Under the pieces are notes generated by a model. The model saw only the letters and a list, made by a program, of their open reading frames with translations. It did not search any database and had not been told where the DNA came from. From Halomonas urumqiensis (GTDB lineage Bacteria; Pseudomonadota; Gammaproteobacteria; Pseudomonadales; Halomonadaceae): 64,000 nucleotides of DNA. Every line of letters begins with the position of its first letter. The stretch's first letter is position 1. Of the stretch, positions 16,776-25,635 are shown in pieces. A program made the translations under genes and the position numbers. Where the stretch lies: assembly GCF_003028575.1 (NCBI RefSeq), contig NZ_PYUD01000001.1, positions 434,001 through 498,000 on the forward strand, written 5' to 3'.

Positions 16776-17807
16776 ATGAAACGTAAATTGATCATACATG
16801 TGGGCATGGGTAAGACCGGCAGCTCATCCATTCAAAAAACGCTGCGCATGGCCAGGCCTCAGCTGAAAGAGGCCGGCATACTCTACCTTGGTTTGATGCT
16901 GGAACATACCAAGCTTTCAGGTAACCTTTCATGGCATCAAGTGTCTGGCTGGCGAGATTATCTGAAGGAGCATGCCAAGGGAAGTGACATAGCTAATCGT
17001 CAGTTATCAGATGCCTTTGCCGAGCTCGATGCCTACCTGCCCGAAAGCATCCATACACTCGTGTGGTCCAATGAGTCACTTTTCGACAGCATCCAGCTGG
17101 TCAGGCCCGCATTGCAGGCCATCAGCCAGCATATGGATATACAGGTAGTGGGTTATATACGACGACCAGATACCTGGATCACTTCCGCCTATTTGCAATG
17201 GGGGATCAAACACAAAACTTATAAAGGGCCTTTAAAGTCTTTCAGTGTTTGGTCTAAGGATATGCCTTATGTCGTTTATTCCAAGGCTTCCTCGTGGCAC
17301 GCACTTGTTGAGAATTCATGGTTCGCCAATTTTGATGCAATTCCTGACGTCAGTGAACATTTCCTGAAGAGTCTTTGGCCTGACATCGCTCCTGGTATTC
17401 CCATGCAACGTGAGAATGATACGCCTTCGCCCGCTGCAATGGCTTTGTTTGCACTGCATAACTCATTGTCAGTAGGTCAGGTCCTTCCATCCGAAATTGA
17501 ACCTTTGTTGATAAAGGCTGGCTTGGTTGGTGAAATGCAGAAATCGCATCCTTACAACCAATTGTTACCCGAACAAGCTGACGTGATTACTTACGTGGAG
17601 AATAACTGGGAAGAAGTGGAAAGAATCAACGCGCTTATGAAAGAAATGGGTCAGCCAGAATTTGATGTTTCCACACCAAGGTTCAAGGACTATTCAACGT
17701 CACAGCTTGATATCAACCGCGCCATGATGGAGCTCATCGTCTCCTTGGCACGCGAAGTGGATAGGCTAAAGTCCAGGCTGGATGCCCAGGAGTCCCGAAA
17801 TGATTGA
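16776..17807 (+). CDS. Sulfotransferase-like protein
   Basis: 343 residues. The PAPS-binding loop is LIIHVGMGKTGSSSIQ at residues 5-20. The second nucleotide-binding element is VVGYIRRPDTWITSAY near 125-140, where an arginine and a serine contact the 3' phosphate in this superfamily. The C-terminal 60 residues are helical and charged. It starts six bases after the large glycosyltransferase, and its end overlaps the next sulfotransferase, so the group is probably one transcript. The acceptor is presumably the polysaccharide assembled by the neighbouring enzymes; position of sulfation is unknown. Confidence 0.8.
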   Translation: MKRKLIIHVGMGKTGSSSIQKTLRMARPQLKEAGILYLGLMLEHTKLSGNLSWHQVSGWRDYLKEHAKGSDIANRQLSDAFAELDAYLPESIHTLVWSNESLFDSIQLVRPALQAISQHMDIQVVGYIRRPDTWITSAYLQWGIKHKTYKGPLKSFSVWSKDMPYVVYSKASSWHALVENSWFANFDAIPDVSEHFLKSLWPDIAPGIPMQRENDTPSPAAMALFALHNSLSVGQVLPSEIEPLLIKAGLVGEMQKSHPYNQLLPEQADVITYVENNWEEVERINALMKEMGQPEFDVSTPRFKDYSTSQLDINRAMMELIVSLAREVDRLKSRLDAQESRND

Positions 17808-19449
17808 AGAGATTATCATTCATATCGGCATGCATAAAACAGGGTCTACTTCAATTCAAGAAACTCTTTCTAGAATAAACATGGCAGATATGGAATACCT
17901 TGATCTTGGGCATTCTAATCATTCGGGTTTTTTGGCGACATGTCTCTTGAAACATCCTGAGTTATATCATAATCACTTTAGGAATGGTCTCAATAGGGAG
18001 GGTGCGCTCAATCTTCAAAGTGATTATTTAACAAAGCTGCATAGCACCCTTTTGCATTGCTCGAGTAGGAGGGCAATTGTTTCAGCTGAGTATCTTTCCC
18101 AGCCTGGGGTTTCCATAGGTGAATTGGTAAAATTAAATAATTTTTTGTCAGATTATGCCTCGCGTATAAAAATATATGGCTATGTCAGGTCTCCAGTTGG
18201 CTTTATGCAATCGGCTTTTCAACAAAGGTTAAAGGGTGGCGGACGTGTACAACTTAATGCTCAGCAGTTGTATCCGTGCTACCGGGCGCGCTTCGAAAAA
18301 TATGATAAAGTTTTTGGGAGGGATAATGTAGAGTTGATTCCTTTCAAGGTTGATTCTCTTGCTAAATCCGATGTTGTTCATGATTTCGCCCAAAGAATTG
18401 GTGTGAGTTTGTCTGGCTCGGAAATTTTTCGCGCTAATGAGTCTCTTTCATTGGAGGCTGTGTCGTTATTATATGCTTTCTGTAATTTTGGTGTCTTGGC
18501 GTCGCCCTATCAAGGTTTTACTAATGATCACCATCGTTTGGTTAGAGTTCTCTCAACATTAGGAGAAAGCAAGCTCGCATTTTCCGGCTCATTGGTTGAA
18601 AATGTTCTTGATGCGAATCATGATGACTTATCGTGGATTTCTCATCGGGTTGGTGAGTCGATATTGGATTGCCATAGAGGTGATGGTTTTTCAGTTGCTT
18701 GTGAACAAGATTTATTTTCTGTCGCTTTAGATAACGCGAGTTCGATACTTTCTCTTATTCGGCGATGTTCATTCGAACAAGGTCTCAAAAACAAGACGGC
18801 TATCCTTAAAGACATTATACATATCCTCTACTCTCAACCTCCATATGATTGCAGGTATATCAATAGAGAAGTTTTTAGTGATTTACAACGAACTGTAATT
18901 GTGAATTCAAGTGGAGACTATGTCGCAATTTTGTCTGCTTTAGTTTTGGCGTTGAGGAAGTGTGGGGAGTACTCTGCTTCGCGCGCTGTCTACTCCTCAC
19001 TTGTCCGCTTAAAGAATAGTCGTATTATTAAAGTTGGATTTTCTGAATTAATCACTAGTGAGAGGCTGTTGAGTGAAGTTTCTGAGGAGCATTGCACAGA
19101 TCTAGAAGAATTTGTAGGCCAATGTGTTAAGAAAATCAAGCCTACTCCTGAACAGCTTGCGTATTGGATTGAAATGTTAAGAATTGCGTTAACAGGTAAG
19201 GACTCTGCCGGGTATGAACATTTTTCCGCTAACGACCCATTGTTTACACCTGAGCAAATTACCATACTCGAAGATGAAAAGTTAGGGCCAGCAGTGGCCT
19301 TGAGAGAGCTGGCTATTTCATTCGAGCGTCAGGGGCAGTTGCAGGAAGCAAGCTCAGTGCTTGCTGCCGCACTCAAACTACGGCCAGATGCCATGGGATT
19401 ACAGAAGCTTCAAGAACGAGTGTTGAAGAAATTGAGTACGCCATTATGA
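17800..19449 (+). CDS. Sulfotransferase-like protein with helical C-terminal extension
   Basis: 549 residues from the ATG at 17,800, which overlaps the previous gene by eight bases; an ATG at 17,782 is possible but places extra residues before the fold. The N-terminus IIIHIGMHKTGSTSIQ is the PAPS-binding loop and YGYVRSPVGFMQSAF near 126 is the 3'-phosphate site. The following 300 residues match nothing I know. The last 45 (LRELAISFERQGQLQEASSVL and onward) form a tetratricopeptide-like hairpin, shared with the protein at 19,889. Codon use is strongly AT-rich until about 19,250, then switches to the host-like style, so the tail may have been joined by recombination. Confidence 0.78.
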   Translation: MIEEIIIHIGMHKTGSTSIQETLSRINMADMEYLDLGHSNHSGFLATCLLKHPELYHNHFRNGLNREGALNLQSDYLTKLHSTLLHCSSRRAIVSAEYLSQPGVSIGELVKLNNFLSDYASRIKIYGYVRSPVGFMQSAFQQRLKGGGRVQLNAQQLYPCYRARFEKYDKVFGRDNVELIPFKVDSLAKSDVVHDFAQRIGVSLSGSEIFRANESLSLEAVSLLYAFCNFGVLASPYQGFTNDHHRLVRVLSTLGESKLAFSGSLVENVLDANHDDLSWISHRVGESILDCHRGDGFSVACEQDLFSVALDNASSILSLIRRCSFEQGLKNKTAILKDIIHILYSQPPYDCRYINREVFSDLQRTVIVNSSGDYVAILSALVLALRKCGEYSASRAVYSSLVRLKNSRIIKVGFSELITSERLLSEVSEEHCTDLEEFVGQCVKKIKPTPEQLAYWIEMLRIALTGKDSAGYEHFSANDPLFTPEQITILEDEKLGPAVALRELAISFERQGQLQEASSVLAAALKLRPDAMGLQKLQERVLKKLSTPL

Positions 19450-19504
19450 TCCATGGCGTATTTTTGACCTATACCGACTATTGGGTTTTATGGAGTTATC
19501 TGTG

Positions 19505-19801
19505 ATGGAAGACGTGACGCATCAAGAGCCTATCGTGATATCAACCGAGTCCCTGATCGACAGAATCAGATCTCGTCATCCCAACGCACTTGCCCACATC
19601 CCGGAAAAGCGGGCGGTGATGCTCGTTCGCATTACTCTTCAGGCGTTGGCGGAAGAAATCAATGCTGTCGATGAGGGGCGGTTGAGAGTGCCTGGTCTTG
19701 GGCGAGTTACCATTCGCCAGGTGGAGCGCGAGAATGACGGTGAAACTAATGTCATCAAACGCGTCATTCTCAGCCCAACGAAGTCTAAAGAACAAGCCTA
19801 G
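19505..19801 (+). CDS. Small protein with weak HU/IHF-like resemblance
   Basis: 98 residues from the ATG at 19,505, chosen because GGAG stands nine bases upstream; an in-frame ATG at 19,490 is the alternative. The middle reads VRITLQALAEEIN and then GRLRVPGLGRVTIRQVE. This resembles the helix and beta-arm lead of HU/IHF-family DNA-binding proteins (a gFGxFxv-type turn), but the protein lacks the conserved arm prolines and is too divergent for a firm call. It lies alone between two sulfotransferase genes with short gaps on both sides. Function unknown; a regulatory role for the locus is speculative. Confidence 0.6.
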   Translation: MEDVTHQEPIVISTESLIDRIRSRHPNALAHIPEKRAVMLVRITLQALAEEINAVDEGRLRVPGLGRVTIRQVERENDGETNVIKRVILSPTKSKEQA

Positions 19802-19888
19802 CTTGCCCTTGAAGGGCCAGTCATCAGTCAGGCAGCCAGAATGATCAAAAGAGTCGTGTCATCATGGAGCCGTGGAGGCACCCGAAAC

Positions 19889-21208
19889 ATGCCCGAGGTG
19901 CTTTTGCATATTGGCGCGCCCAAGTCGGGGACGTCGGCCATTCAGCGTTTCTGTCAGTTGAACCGGGGCTGGTTGGAGCAACAGGGGTATTTTTATCCAG
20001 AGCATACGCTGGATGTGAATGGGGTTTCCGGTGGCCATACGCAACTGGCGGGACGTTTGATCAATGGTGAGAGGGATGCCGCCGCGCACTGGTTCAATGA
20101 GCAGCTCGGTCATGCCCGACGCCAAAAGGCATGCCTGCTTCTCTCCGCGGAAGGCCTGTACGGTCGGGAAGCCGAGATGTCGGCCATCACCAAAGGCTTG
20201 CGAGTGCGTATCGTGGCGTTCTTGCGTGCACCGATTGACTACCTGCTGAGTAACCACAACCAGGGCATCAAGCGGCATATGGGTACCCAGCGCTTGATCG
20301 ATGCCGCTAGCGGTATGTTGCGCTTGCCCGTTGAACCATTGGTAGGTGTTCCGTTCCTGCGCTGGGCGGATGCGTTTGGCGATGAACAGTGTGTCTTCCT
20401 GCCTTATCAATCCCCGCTCGAGGGTGGTGAGCCTATTGAAGGGGTCTTTCTGAGGCAGCTTGGTATCACCGATGTGAAGGTGCTTGGCAAGGTCGAAGCA
20501 GCCGGCATCACCAACCGCAGCTACGTACGTTCAGCATTGGAAATCAAGCGACTGCTCAATACGGTGCTTCCCGAACTGGCCGATGAAGTTGCCTATCGTG
20601 TGGATTGGAGCTTGCAGGGCTATTCAGACCGGGCAACCGAGCAACGCGGCCATACCGTAAATGACTTGCCCGCTACTTTGCGCGCGGAACTGCAGGCACA
20701 CCTGTATATCAAGATGGCGCCCGTGATCGAGCGATTTCCCGTATTGACACCGCTGATAGCCGAATGCGATGCGGCAACCAACCTGGAACCTTTTGTCGGG
20801 CTTGATTTATATGCCCCTCTACAGGCTCTCGTGAGGGATTATCCGGATGTGGTTGAGCAGATCCGGGATAAGGCTTGTGAGCTTCGTGACACCGGAAAGT
20901 CGGGCTATACCTTCCTCAAATTGCTTGACCTGTTGGGCATCGAGTTCAACGAATCACCCACCATTCGTGACCCGCTGACCGACAGTGGTCGTCGGACCCT
21001 GTCCAGTCACACGGCCAAGGATGCCGATTACCTGAGGGAATTGGCTCTTTGCCTCGAACGGTTGGGCTATATGAACGATGCCCTGCTGGTAGCTGATCAG
21101 GCGCTATCCAAGCGCCCAAACGGCGTTGGTATCCAGAAGATACGGCAACGCATTATCGACCGGGTGGCCACAGCTGATGGGCAATATCCGCGGACGGAGC
21201 TCAAGTGA
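19889..21208 (+). CDS. Sulfotransferase-like protein with TPR-like tail
   Basis: About 439 residues. The ATG at 19,889 is preferred because GGAGG lies ten bases upstream and the PAPS loop VLLHIGAPKSGTSAIQ then falls at residues 4-19, as in relatives; an ATG at 19,841 would add 16 residues. The second site is IVAFLRAPIDYLLSNHNQ near 110. A long, unrecognised middle region is followed by a TPR-like hairpin (YLRELALCLERLGYMNDALLV) that is clearly related to the tail of the protein at 17,800. Codon use here is host-like, unlike that neighbour. The next gene starts 15 bases after its stop. Confidence 0.75.
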   Translation: MPEVLLHIGAPKSGTSAIQRFCQLNRGWLEQQGYFYPEHTLDVNGVSGGHTQLAGRLINGERDAAAHWFNEQLGHARRQKACLLLSAEGLYGREAEMSAITKGLRVRIVAFLRAPIDYLLSNHNQGIKRHMGTQRLIDAASGMLRLPVEPLVGVPFLRWADAFGDEQCVFLPYQSPLEGGEPIEGVFLRQLGITDVKVLGKVEAAGITNRSYVRSALEIKRLLNTVLPELADEVAYRVDWSLQGYSDRATEQRGHTVNDLPATLRAELQAHLYIKMAPVIERFPVLTPLIAECDAATNLEPFVGLDLYAPLQALVRDYPDVVEQIRDKACELRDTGKSGYTFLKLLDLLGIEFNESPTIRDPLTDSGRRTLSSHTAKDADYLRELALCLERLGYMNDALLVADQALSKRPNGVGIQKIRQRIIDRVATADGQYPRTELK

Positions 21209-21223
21209 AGGCGAGGTGACGCT

Positions 21224-23506
21224 ATGAGCCATCATGTGTCTCGGCTCGACCGAATGAAGTCAAAGGTGTCGCTGGTCATCTTTCCTGAGACGCACCTGGT
21301 GCCTTGCCGTGATTTGCAGGCAATGCCCGTCGACGCGCAATGGCGCTGGCACGCGACGGGGGAGCGACCGGTGTTCGAGTTGCGTCGCCATCTACCGCTG
21401 CCTGGCTGGCATATGCTCGAGGTCGCGATGGCCCATGATCGGTGCAATGTGGCGATGCGCATGCATCTCGAGTTCGGAGGCTGCAATGAACCGGAGGACG
21501 TGATTCTTCTGCCGCTGAAGCATGGTCGAATCACCAAACAACTGTTTTTCGTCAGGCCAGGACTAAAGGCGTTGTACCTCGCTCCCATGGAAGCTGGCGG
21601 GTACTTCACGTTCCTGCATTTTCGGATTGCCTGGTTGACGCCACGCTTCGCCCATGACCGGCTGGCTCGACGATTGGCTCGCCTTCATGAGACATGGCGC
21701 GGCATGCCACAACGGGAAGTGCTGTCCGAACTCAAGCAACAGGCCCGGCGTCAGAAAATTCCCTGGTGCTCGTTGGCCCTTGACCGTTACAGGGAAACGT
21801 TTGTCTGGATGACACCGCTCGATGGCTACTCGCATTGGCTCAAGAGGCGCCATGAGCTGGGTGCCGACAGCGTGCGCAGAATCGTCGAGAAGCTTCCCTG
21901 TGCCCCCACGATTTCGGTGTTGGTGCCGGTGTTCGATCCCGTCGTGACCTGGTTACGCGAGTGTCTTGAATCGGTTTTGACCCAGAGCTATCCGCACTGG
22001 CAGCTGTGCGTTGCCGATGATGCTTCCACGAATCCGGAGGTGCACAAGCTTCTCGAGGAGTTTGCCGAGCGGGACTCACGAGTGGTGGTCGTTTATCGAC
22101 CCCGGAATGGTCATATCTGCGCGGCCACCAATAGCGCACTGGCGGTCGCACAAGGTGAGTTCATCGCCTTGCTGGACCATGATGACCGATTGCCACACAA
22201 CGCGCTCTTCCATGTGGCCGAAGCGTTGCATCGTCATCCTGAAGCCTGTGTGCTGTATAGCGATGAGGACAAGATCGACGAGCATGGGGTGCGTTTCGAT
22301 CCGCACTTCAAGCCAGACTGGAACCCTGACCTGCTGCTCGCACAGAATTACATTTCGCATCTCGGTGTCTATCGCGCTTCGTTGGTGAAGCGTATCGGCG
22401 GGTTCCGGGAGGGTTTCGAGGGTAGCCAGGATCACGACCTGCTGCTTCGCGCCACGGTGAATCTTTCACCAACACAGGTCGTGCATATTCCCCATGTGCT
22501 GTATCACTGGCGAGCGGCATGCGGTTCCACCGCGCTTGGCAGTGATCAGAAGTCGTACTCCGCAGAGGCGGGGCTTGCCGCGGTGAATGACCATCTGTTG
22601 CGCCACACCCCTGGCGCGAGGGCCGAGCCTGGCCGCTACCCGAATACCTATCGTGTGCACTGGCCGCTACCTGATTCGCTGCCCTTGGTGAGCCTGCTGG
22701 TGCCCACGCGTGATCGCATCGAGATTCTCAGACCTTGTGTGGATGCGATTCTGGAGCGCACCGAGTACGCCAACCTCGAACTGCTGATCCTCGACAACCA
22801 GAGTGAGTGCGCGGAGACGCTGGCGTTCATGCGCGATGTCGAATCCCGCGATTCACGGGTGCGGGTCTTGCGCTGGGAGCATGCGTTCAACTATTCGGCG
22901 ATCAATAACTTCGGGGCCAGACATGCCCGTGGCGAGATCCTCGGCCTGGTGAATAACGACATCGAACCGATTGACGAAGGGTGGCTGGGCGAGATGGTCA
23001 GCCAGGTGTGCCGCCCGGAAATCGGCTGTGTGGGGGCCAAGCTCTATTATCCCAACGACACTATTCAGCATGCCGGGGTGATTCTGGGCATTGGGGGCGT
23101 GGCGGGGCACTCACACAAGTACTTGCCGCGAGAGGCCCCCGGTTACTTCTCCCGGTTGCATCTTGCCCAGGGCATGTCGGCTGTTACCGCTGCTTGTCTG
23201 CTGGTGAGACGGGAGGTGTTCGAACGGGTGGGAGGCCTTAACGAGGCTGAGCTGCCGGTAGCGTTCAATGATGTGGATTTCTGCCTGAGAGTTCGAGGAG
23301 CTGGATTTCGCAACCTCTGGACACCCTATGCGGAGCTCTACCATAACGAGTCGCTATCGCGTGGCCGTGATGATGACAAGGCCAAGAAGGTACGCGCGGC
23401 ATCCGAAGTGGCGTATATGCGCCGCACCTGGACAGACCAATTGGTGAATGATCCGGCCTACAACCCCAACCTCACGCTGGAGTTCGAGGATTTTTCATTG
23501 AGGTAA
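21224..23506 (+). CDS. Tandem two-domain family 2 glycosyltransferase
   Basis: 760 residues. An N-terminal region (FELRRHLPLPGWHMLEVAM) is followed by two GT-A domains. The first (ISVLVPVFDPVVTWLRECL) has the acidic pair in CVADDASTNPEV and the metal motif in ALLDHDDRLP. The second (LVSLLVPTRDRIEIL) has LLILDNQSE, NYSAINNFGARHARGEI and LVNNDIEP, like rhamnosyltransferases. It may add two sugars in succession. It is a paralogue of the gene at 7,757, with the closest match over the second domain, also at DNA level. A ribosome site (GAGGTGACGCT) precedes the ATG. The end of the reading frame is part of a 16-bp tandem repeat. Confidence 0.92.
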   Translation: MSHHVSRLDRMKSKVSLVIFPETHLVPCRDLQAMPVDAQWRWHATGERPVFELRRHLPLPGWHMLEVAMAHDRCNVAMRMHLEFGGCNEPEDVILLPLKHGRITKQLFFVRPGLKALYLAPMEAGGYFTFLHFRIAWLTPRFAHDRLARRLARLHETWRGMPQREVLSELKQQARRQKIPWCSLALDRYRETFVWMTPLDGYSHWLKRRHELGADSVRRIVEKLPCAPTISVLVPVFDPVVTWLRECLESVLTQSYPHWQLCVADDASTNPEVHKLLEEFAERDSRVVVVYRPRNGHICAATNSALAVAQGEFIALLDHDDRLPHNALFHVAEALHRHPEACVLYSDEDKIDEHGVRFDPHFKPDWNPDLLLAQNYISHLGVYRASLVKRIGGFREGFEGSQDHDLLLRATVNLSPTQVVHIPHVLYHWRAACGSTALGSDQKSYSAEAGLAAVNDHLLRHTPGARAEPGRYPNTYRVHWPLPDSLPLVSLLVPTRDRIEILRPCVDAILERTEYANLELLILDNQSECAETLAFMRDVESRDSRVRVLRWEHAFNYSAINNFGARHARGEILGLVNNDIEPIDEGWLGEMVSQVCRPEIGCVGAKLYYPNDTIQHAGVILGIGGVAGHSHKYLPREAPGYFSRLHLAQGMSAVTAACLLVRREVFERVGGLNEAELPVAFNDVDFCLRVRGAGFRNLWTPYAELYHNESLSRGRDDDKAKKVRAASEVAYMRRTWTDQLVNDPAYNPNLTLEFEDFSLR

Positions 23507-23566
23507 GTCGGTCATTGAGGTACTGGGTCATCGAGGTAGTCGGCCATCGAGGTAGTGGGTCATCGA
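23498..23566 (+). repeat. 16-bp tandem repeat at the 3' end of a glycosyltransferase gene
   Basis: Four and a half imperfect copies of a unit close to ATCGAGGTAGTGGGTC. The first copy contains the last codons and the stop of the glycosyltransferase gene (TTGAGGTAA), so the array arose by repeated copying of the gene end. It leaves about 30 bases before the pgm start. Confidence 0.88.
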
Positions 23567-23597
23567 GTTTTGCCGGTCGCACTTCATTCCCATACAC

Positions 23598-25265
23598 GTG
23601 ACAATAGCCAATCACTCTTCAGACCCACACGCTTCAGACACCCCAACAGGTATCCCGATGCAAGCACTTCTGAACGCCTTCCATGAGCGCAAGCCCGACC
23701 CTGCCGAGCCTACGCAGCGCGTGCAGTTCGGCACCTCTGGCCATCGCGGATCGGCGCTTGCCGCTACCTTCAACGCCGACCATATCCTGGCGATCGCCCA
23801 GGCGGTGGCGGAGTATCGCCGCGAGCAGGGCTATACCGGGCCGCTCTATCTGGGCTACGACACCCACGCACTGTCGCGCCCGGCGTGGGAGTGCGCGCTT
23901 CAGGTGCTGGTGGCCAATGACGTGGCGGTGCGCATCGAGGCGGGCGAGGGTGTGACCGCGACCCCGGTGATCAGCCGGGCTATCCTGGCGCACAATAGCG
24001 ATGCCCATAACGCGGAAGTTGGCGCGCTTGCCGATGGCCTGATCATCACGCCGTCGCACAACCCTCCGGAGGATGGTGGCATCAAGTACAACCCTGCCCA
24101 TGGCGGCCCGGCGGATACCGACGCTACCGGCTGGATCCAGGATCGCGCCAATGCGCTGTTGGCCCAAGGCGTTAGCAGTATGAAAAAAGGACTCGCCGGG
24201 GTGAAGCAGGTGCCGCTGGCCCAGGCGCTAGAGGCCGCCGAACCCGTCGACATGACCGGCGAGTATGTCTCGGCACTGGGCGATGCGGTGGACATGGCGG
24301 CGATCCAGCGCGCGGGGCTGTCGCTCGGTGTCGACCCCATGGGTGGCACGGCGCTGCCGGTGTGGCAGGCGGTGGTGCGGCACTTCGGGCTCGATCTCGA
24401 GATCGTCAATGAGCGCATCGACCCGACGTTTGCCTTCATGCCGCCGGATCACGATGGCAAGACGCGCATGGATTGCTCGAGCCCGGCCGCCATGGCCAAT
24501 CTGCTGGCCATCAAGGATCGTTTCACGCTGGCCTTCGGCAACGACCCGGATGCCGACCGCCACGGTATCGTCGATGCGGCCGGGCTGATGAACCCCAACC
24601 ACTTCCTGGCGGTGTGCATCGATTATCTGCTCACCCATCGCCCCCAGTGGTCGGCCGAGCTGAAGATCGGCAAGACGCTGGTGTCGTCCTCGATGATCGA
24701 CCGGGTCGTCGCCGATCATGGCCGCGCGCTGTATGAAGTGCCGGTGGGGTTCAAGTGGTTCGTCGAGGGCATGCATGGCAGATGGCTGGCGTTCGGCGGC
24801 GAGGAGAGCGCGGGAGCCAGCTTCCTGACGCTAGACGGCAAACCCTGGTCCACCGACAAGGATGGCATCCTGCTGTGCCTGCTGGCCGCCGAGATCACCG
24901 CCGTGACCGGCAAGACCCCGAGCGAGCACTACCGGGCGCTGACCGAGCGCCATGGCGAACCGTTCTACCGCCGGGTGGATACCCCCTGCACCCCGGAGCA
25001 GAAGGCCGCCTTCAAGGGGCTGACGCCCGAACGGCTCACCGCCACCGAACTGGCCGGCGAGCCCATCGAATCGGTGCTGGTCAATGCGCCCGGCAACGGC
25101 GCGCCCATCGGCGGGCTGAAGGTGGTCACCGCCAATGGCTGGTTCGCCGCCCGCCCCAGCGGCACCGAATCGCTCTACAAGATCTACGCCGAAAGCTTCG
25201 TCGGCGAAGCGCACCTGGCCCAGCTACTCGACGAAGCCAAGGCGCTGCTGGACGAGGTATTGTGA
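23598..25265 (+). CDS. pgm: Phosphoglucomutase (alpha-D-glucose phosphate specific)
   Basis: Interconverts glucose-6-phosphate and glucose-1-phosphate, feeding RfbA and UDP-glucose synthesis for Ugd. The 555-residue protein has the entry motif FGTSGHRGS near residue 48. The phosphoserine loop is [16 protein letters not shown] (catalytic Ser about 153), the Mg-binding loop is [10 protein letters not shown] near 317, the sugar-binding loop is [10 protein letters not shown] near 400, and the phosphate-binding loop is RPSGTES near 518. The start is a GTG about 30 bases after the repeat array; a later ATG at 23,658 would remove 20 non-conserved residues. It closes the polysaccharide locus on the + strand. 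Confidence 0.96.
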   Translation: MTIANHSSDPHASDTPTGIPMQALLNAFHERKPDPAEPTQRVQFGTSGHRGSALAATFNADHILAIAQAVAEYRREQGYTGPLYLGYDTHALSRPAWECALQVLVANDVAVRIEAGEGVTATPVISRAILAHNSDAHNAEVGALADGLIITPSHNPPEDGGIKYNPAHGGPADTDATGWIQDRANALLAQGVSSMKKGLAGVKQVPLAQALEAAEPVDMTGEYVSALGDAVDMAAIQRAGLSLGVDPMGGTALPVWQAVVRHFGLDLEIVNERIDPTFAFMPPDHDGKTRMDCSSPAAMANLLAIKDRFTLAFGNDPDADRHGIVDAAGLMNPNHFLAVCIDYLLTHRPQWSAELKIGKTLVSSSMIDRVVADHGRALYEVPVGFKWFVEGMHGRWLAFGGEESAGASFLTLDGKPWSTDKDGILLCLLAAEITAVTGKTPSEHYRALTERHGEPFYRRVDTPCTPEQKAAFKGLTPERLTATELAGEPIESVLVNAPGNGAPIGGLKVVTANGWFAARPSGTESLYKIYAESFVGEAHLAQLLDEAKALLDEVL

Positions 25266-25343
25266 GGGCCTCGGGCGGCTCAGAAGGCCTGAATCGCTGT
25301 GCTATTCTTGATGCATTGGTTTGTGTGTTCAGGAGGTTTTATT

Positions 25344-25577
25344 GTGCAAATGAAAGAGTTGGTCAGCCGAGTCAGCCGACTGCCTCCGGATAGGCAAGAA
25401 GAAGTCATGGATTTCATCGCTTTCCTCGAGCACCGTTATGGCCAGCGCGAAAGCCTTGAGCAAGCCGATTGGTCGGAGAGCGAATTTCACGCCATGAGTG
25501 TGGATCAGGCCATGCGGGGGCTAGAGGACGAACCGAATATCTATTCGGAAGAAGATCTCAAGGAGCGCTGGCAATGA
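25344..25577 (+). CDS. DUF2281-type small protein, possible orphan antitoxin
   Basis: 77 residues from a GTG at 25,344, chosen because AGGAGG lies seven bases upstream. The N-terminal half (MKELVSRVSRLPPDRQEEV then MDFIAFLEHRYG) is typical of the DUF2281 family, members of which are often the antitoxin partner of PIN-domain toxins. The C-terminal half is acidic. An ATG overlapping the stop (25,574) opens only a 36-codon frame with no toxin resemblance, which then runs into the end of the opposite gene. The toxin is therefore missing, or this protein works alone. Confidence 0.65.
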   Translation: MQMKELVSRVSRLPPDRQEEVMDFIAFLEHRYGQRESLEQADWSESEFHAMSVDQAMRGLEDEPNIYSEEDLKERWQ

Positions 25578-25635
25578 ATTGGCTGTCTTTCAGAGCCGCG
25601 ATTGAACGAGCTTCGCCATCGGTTGGCAGATTGGA

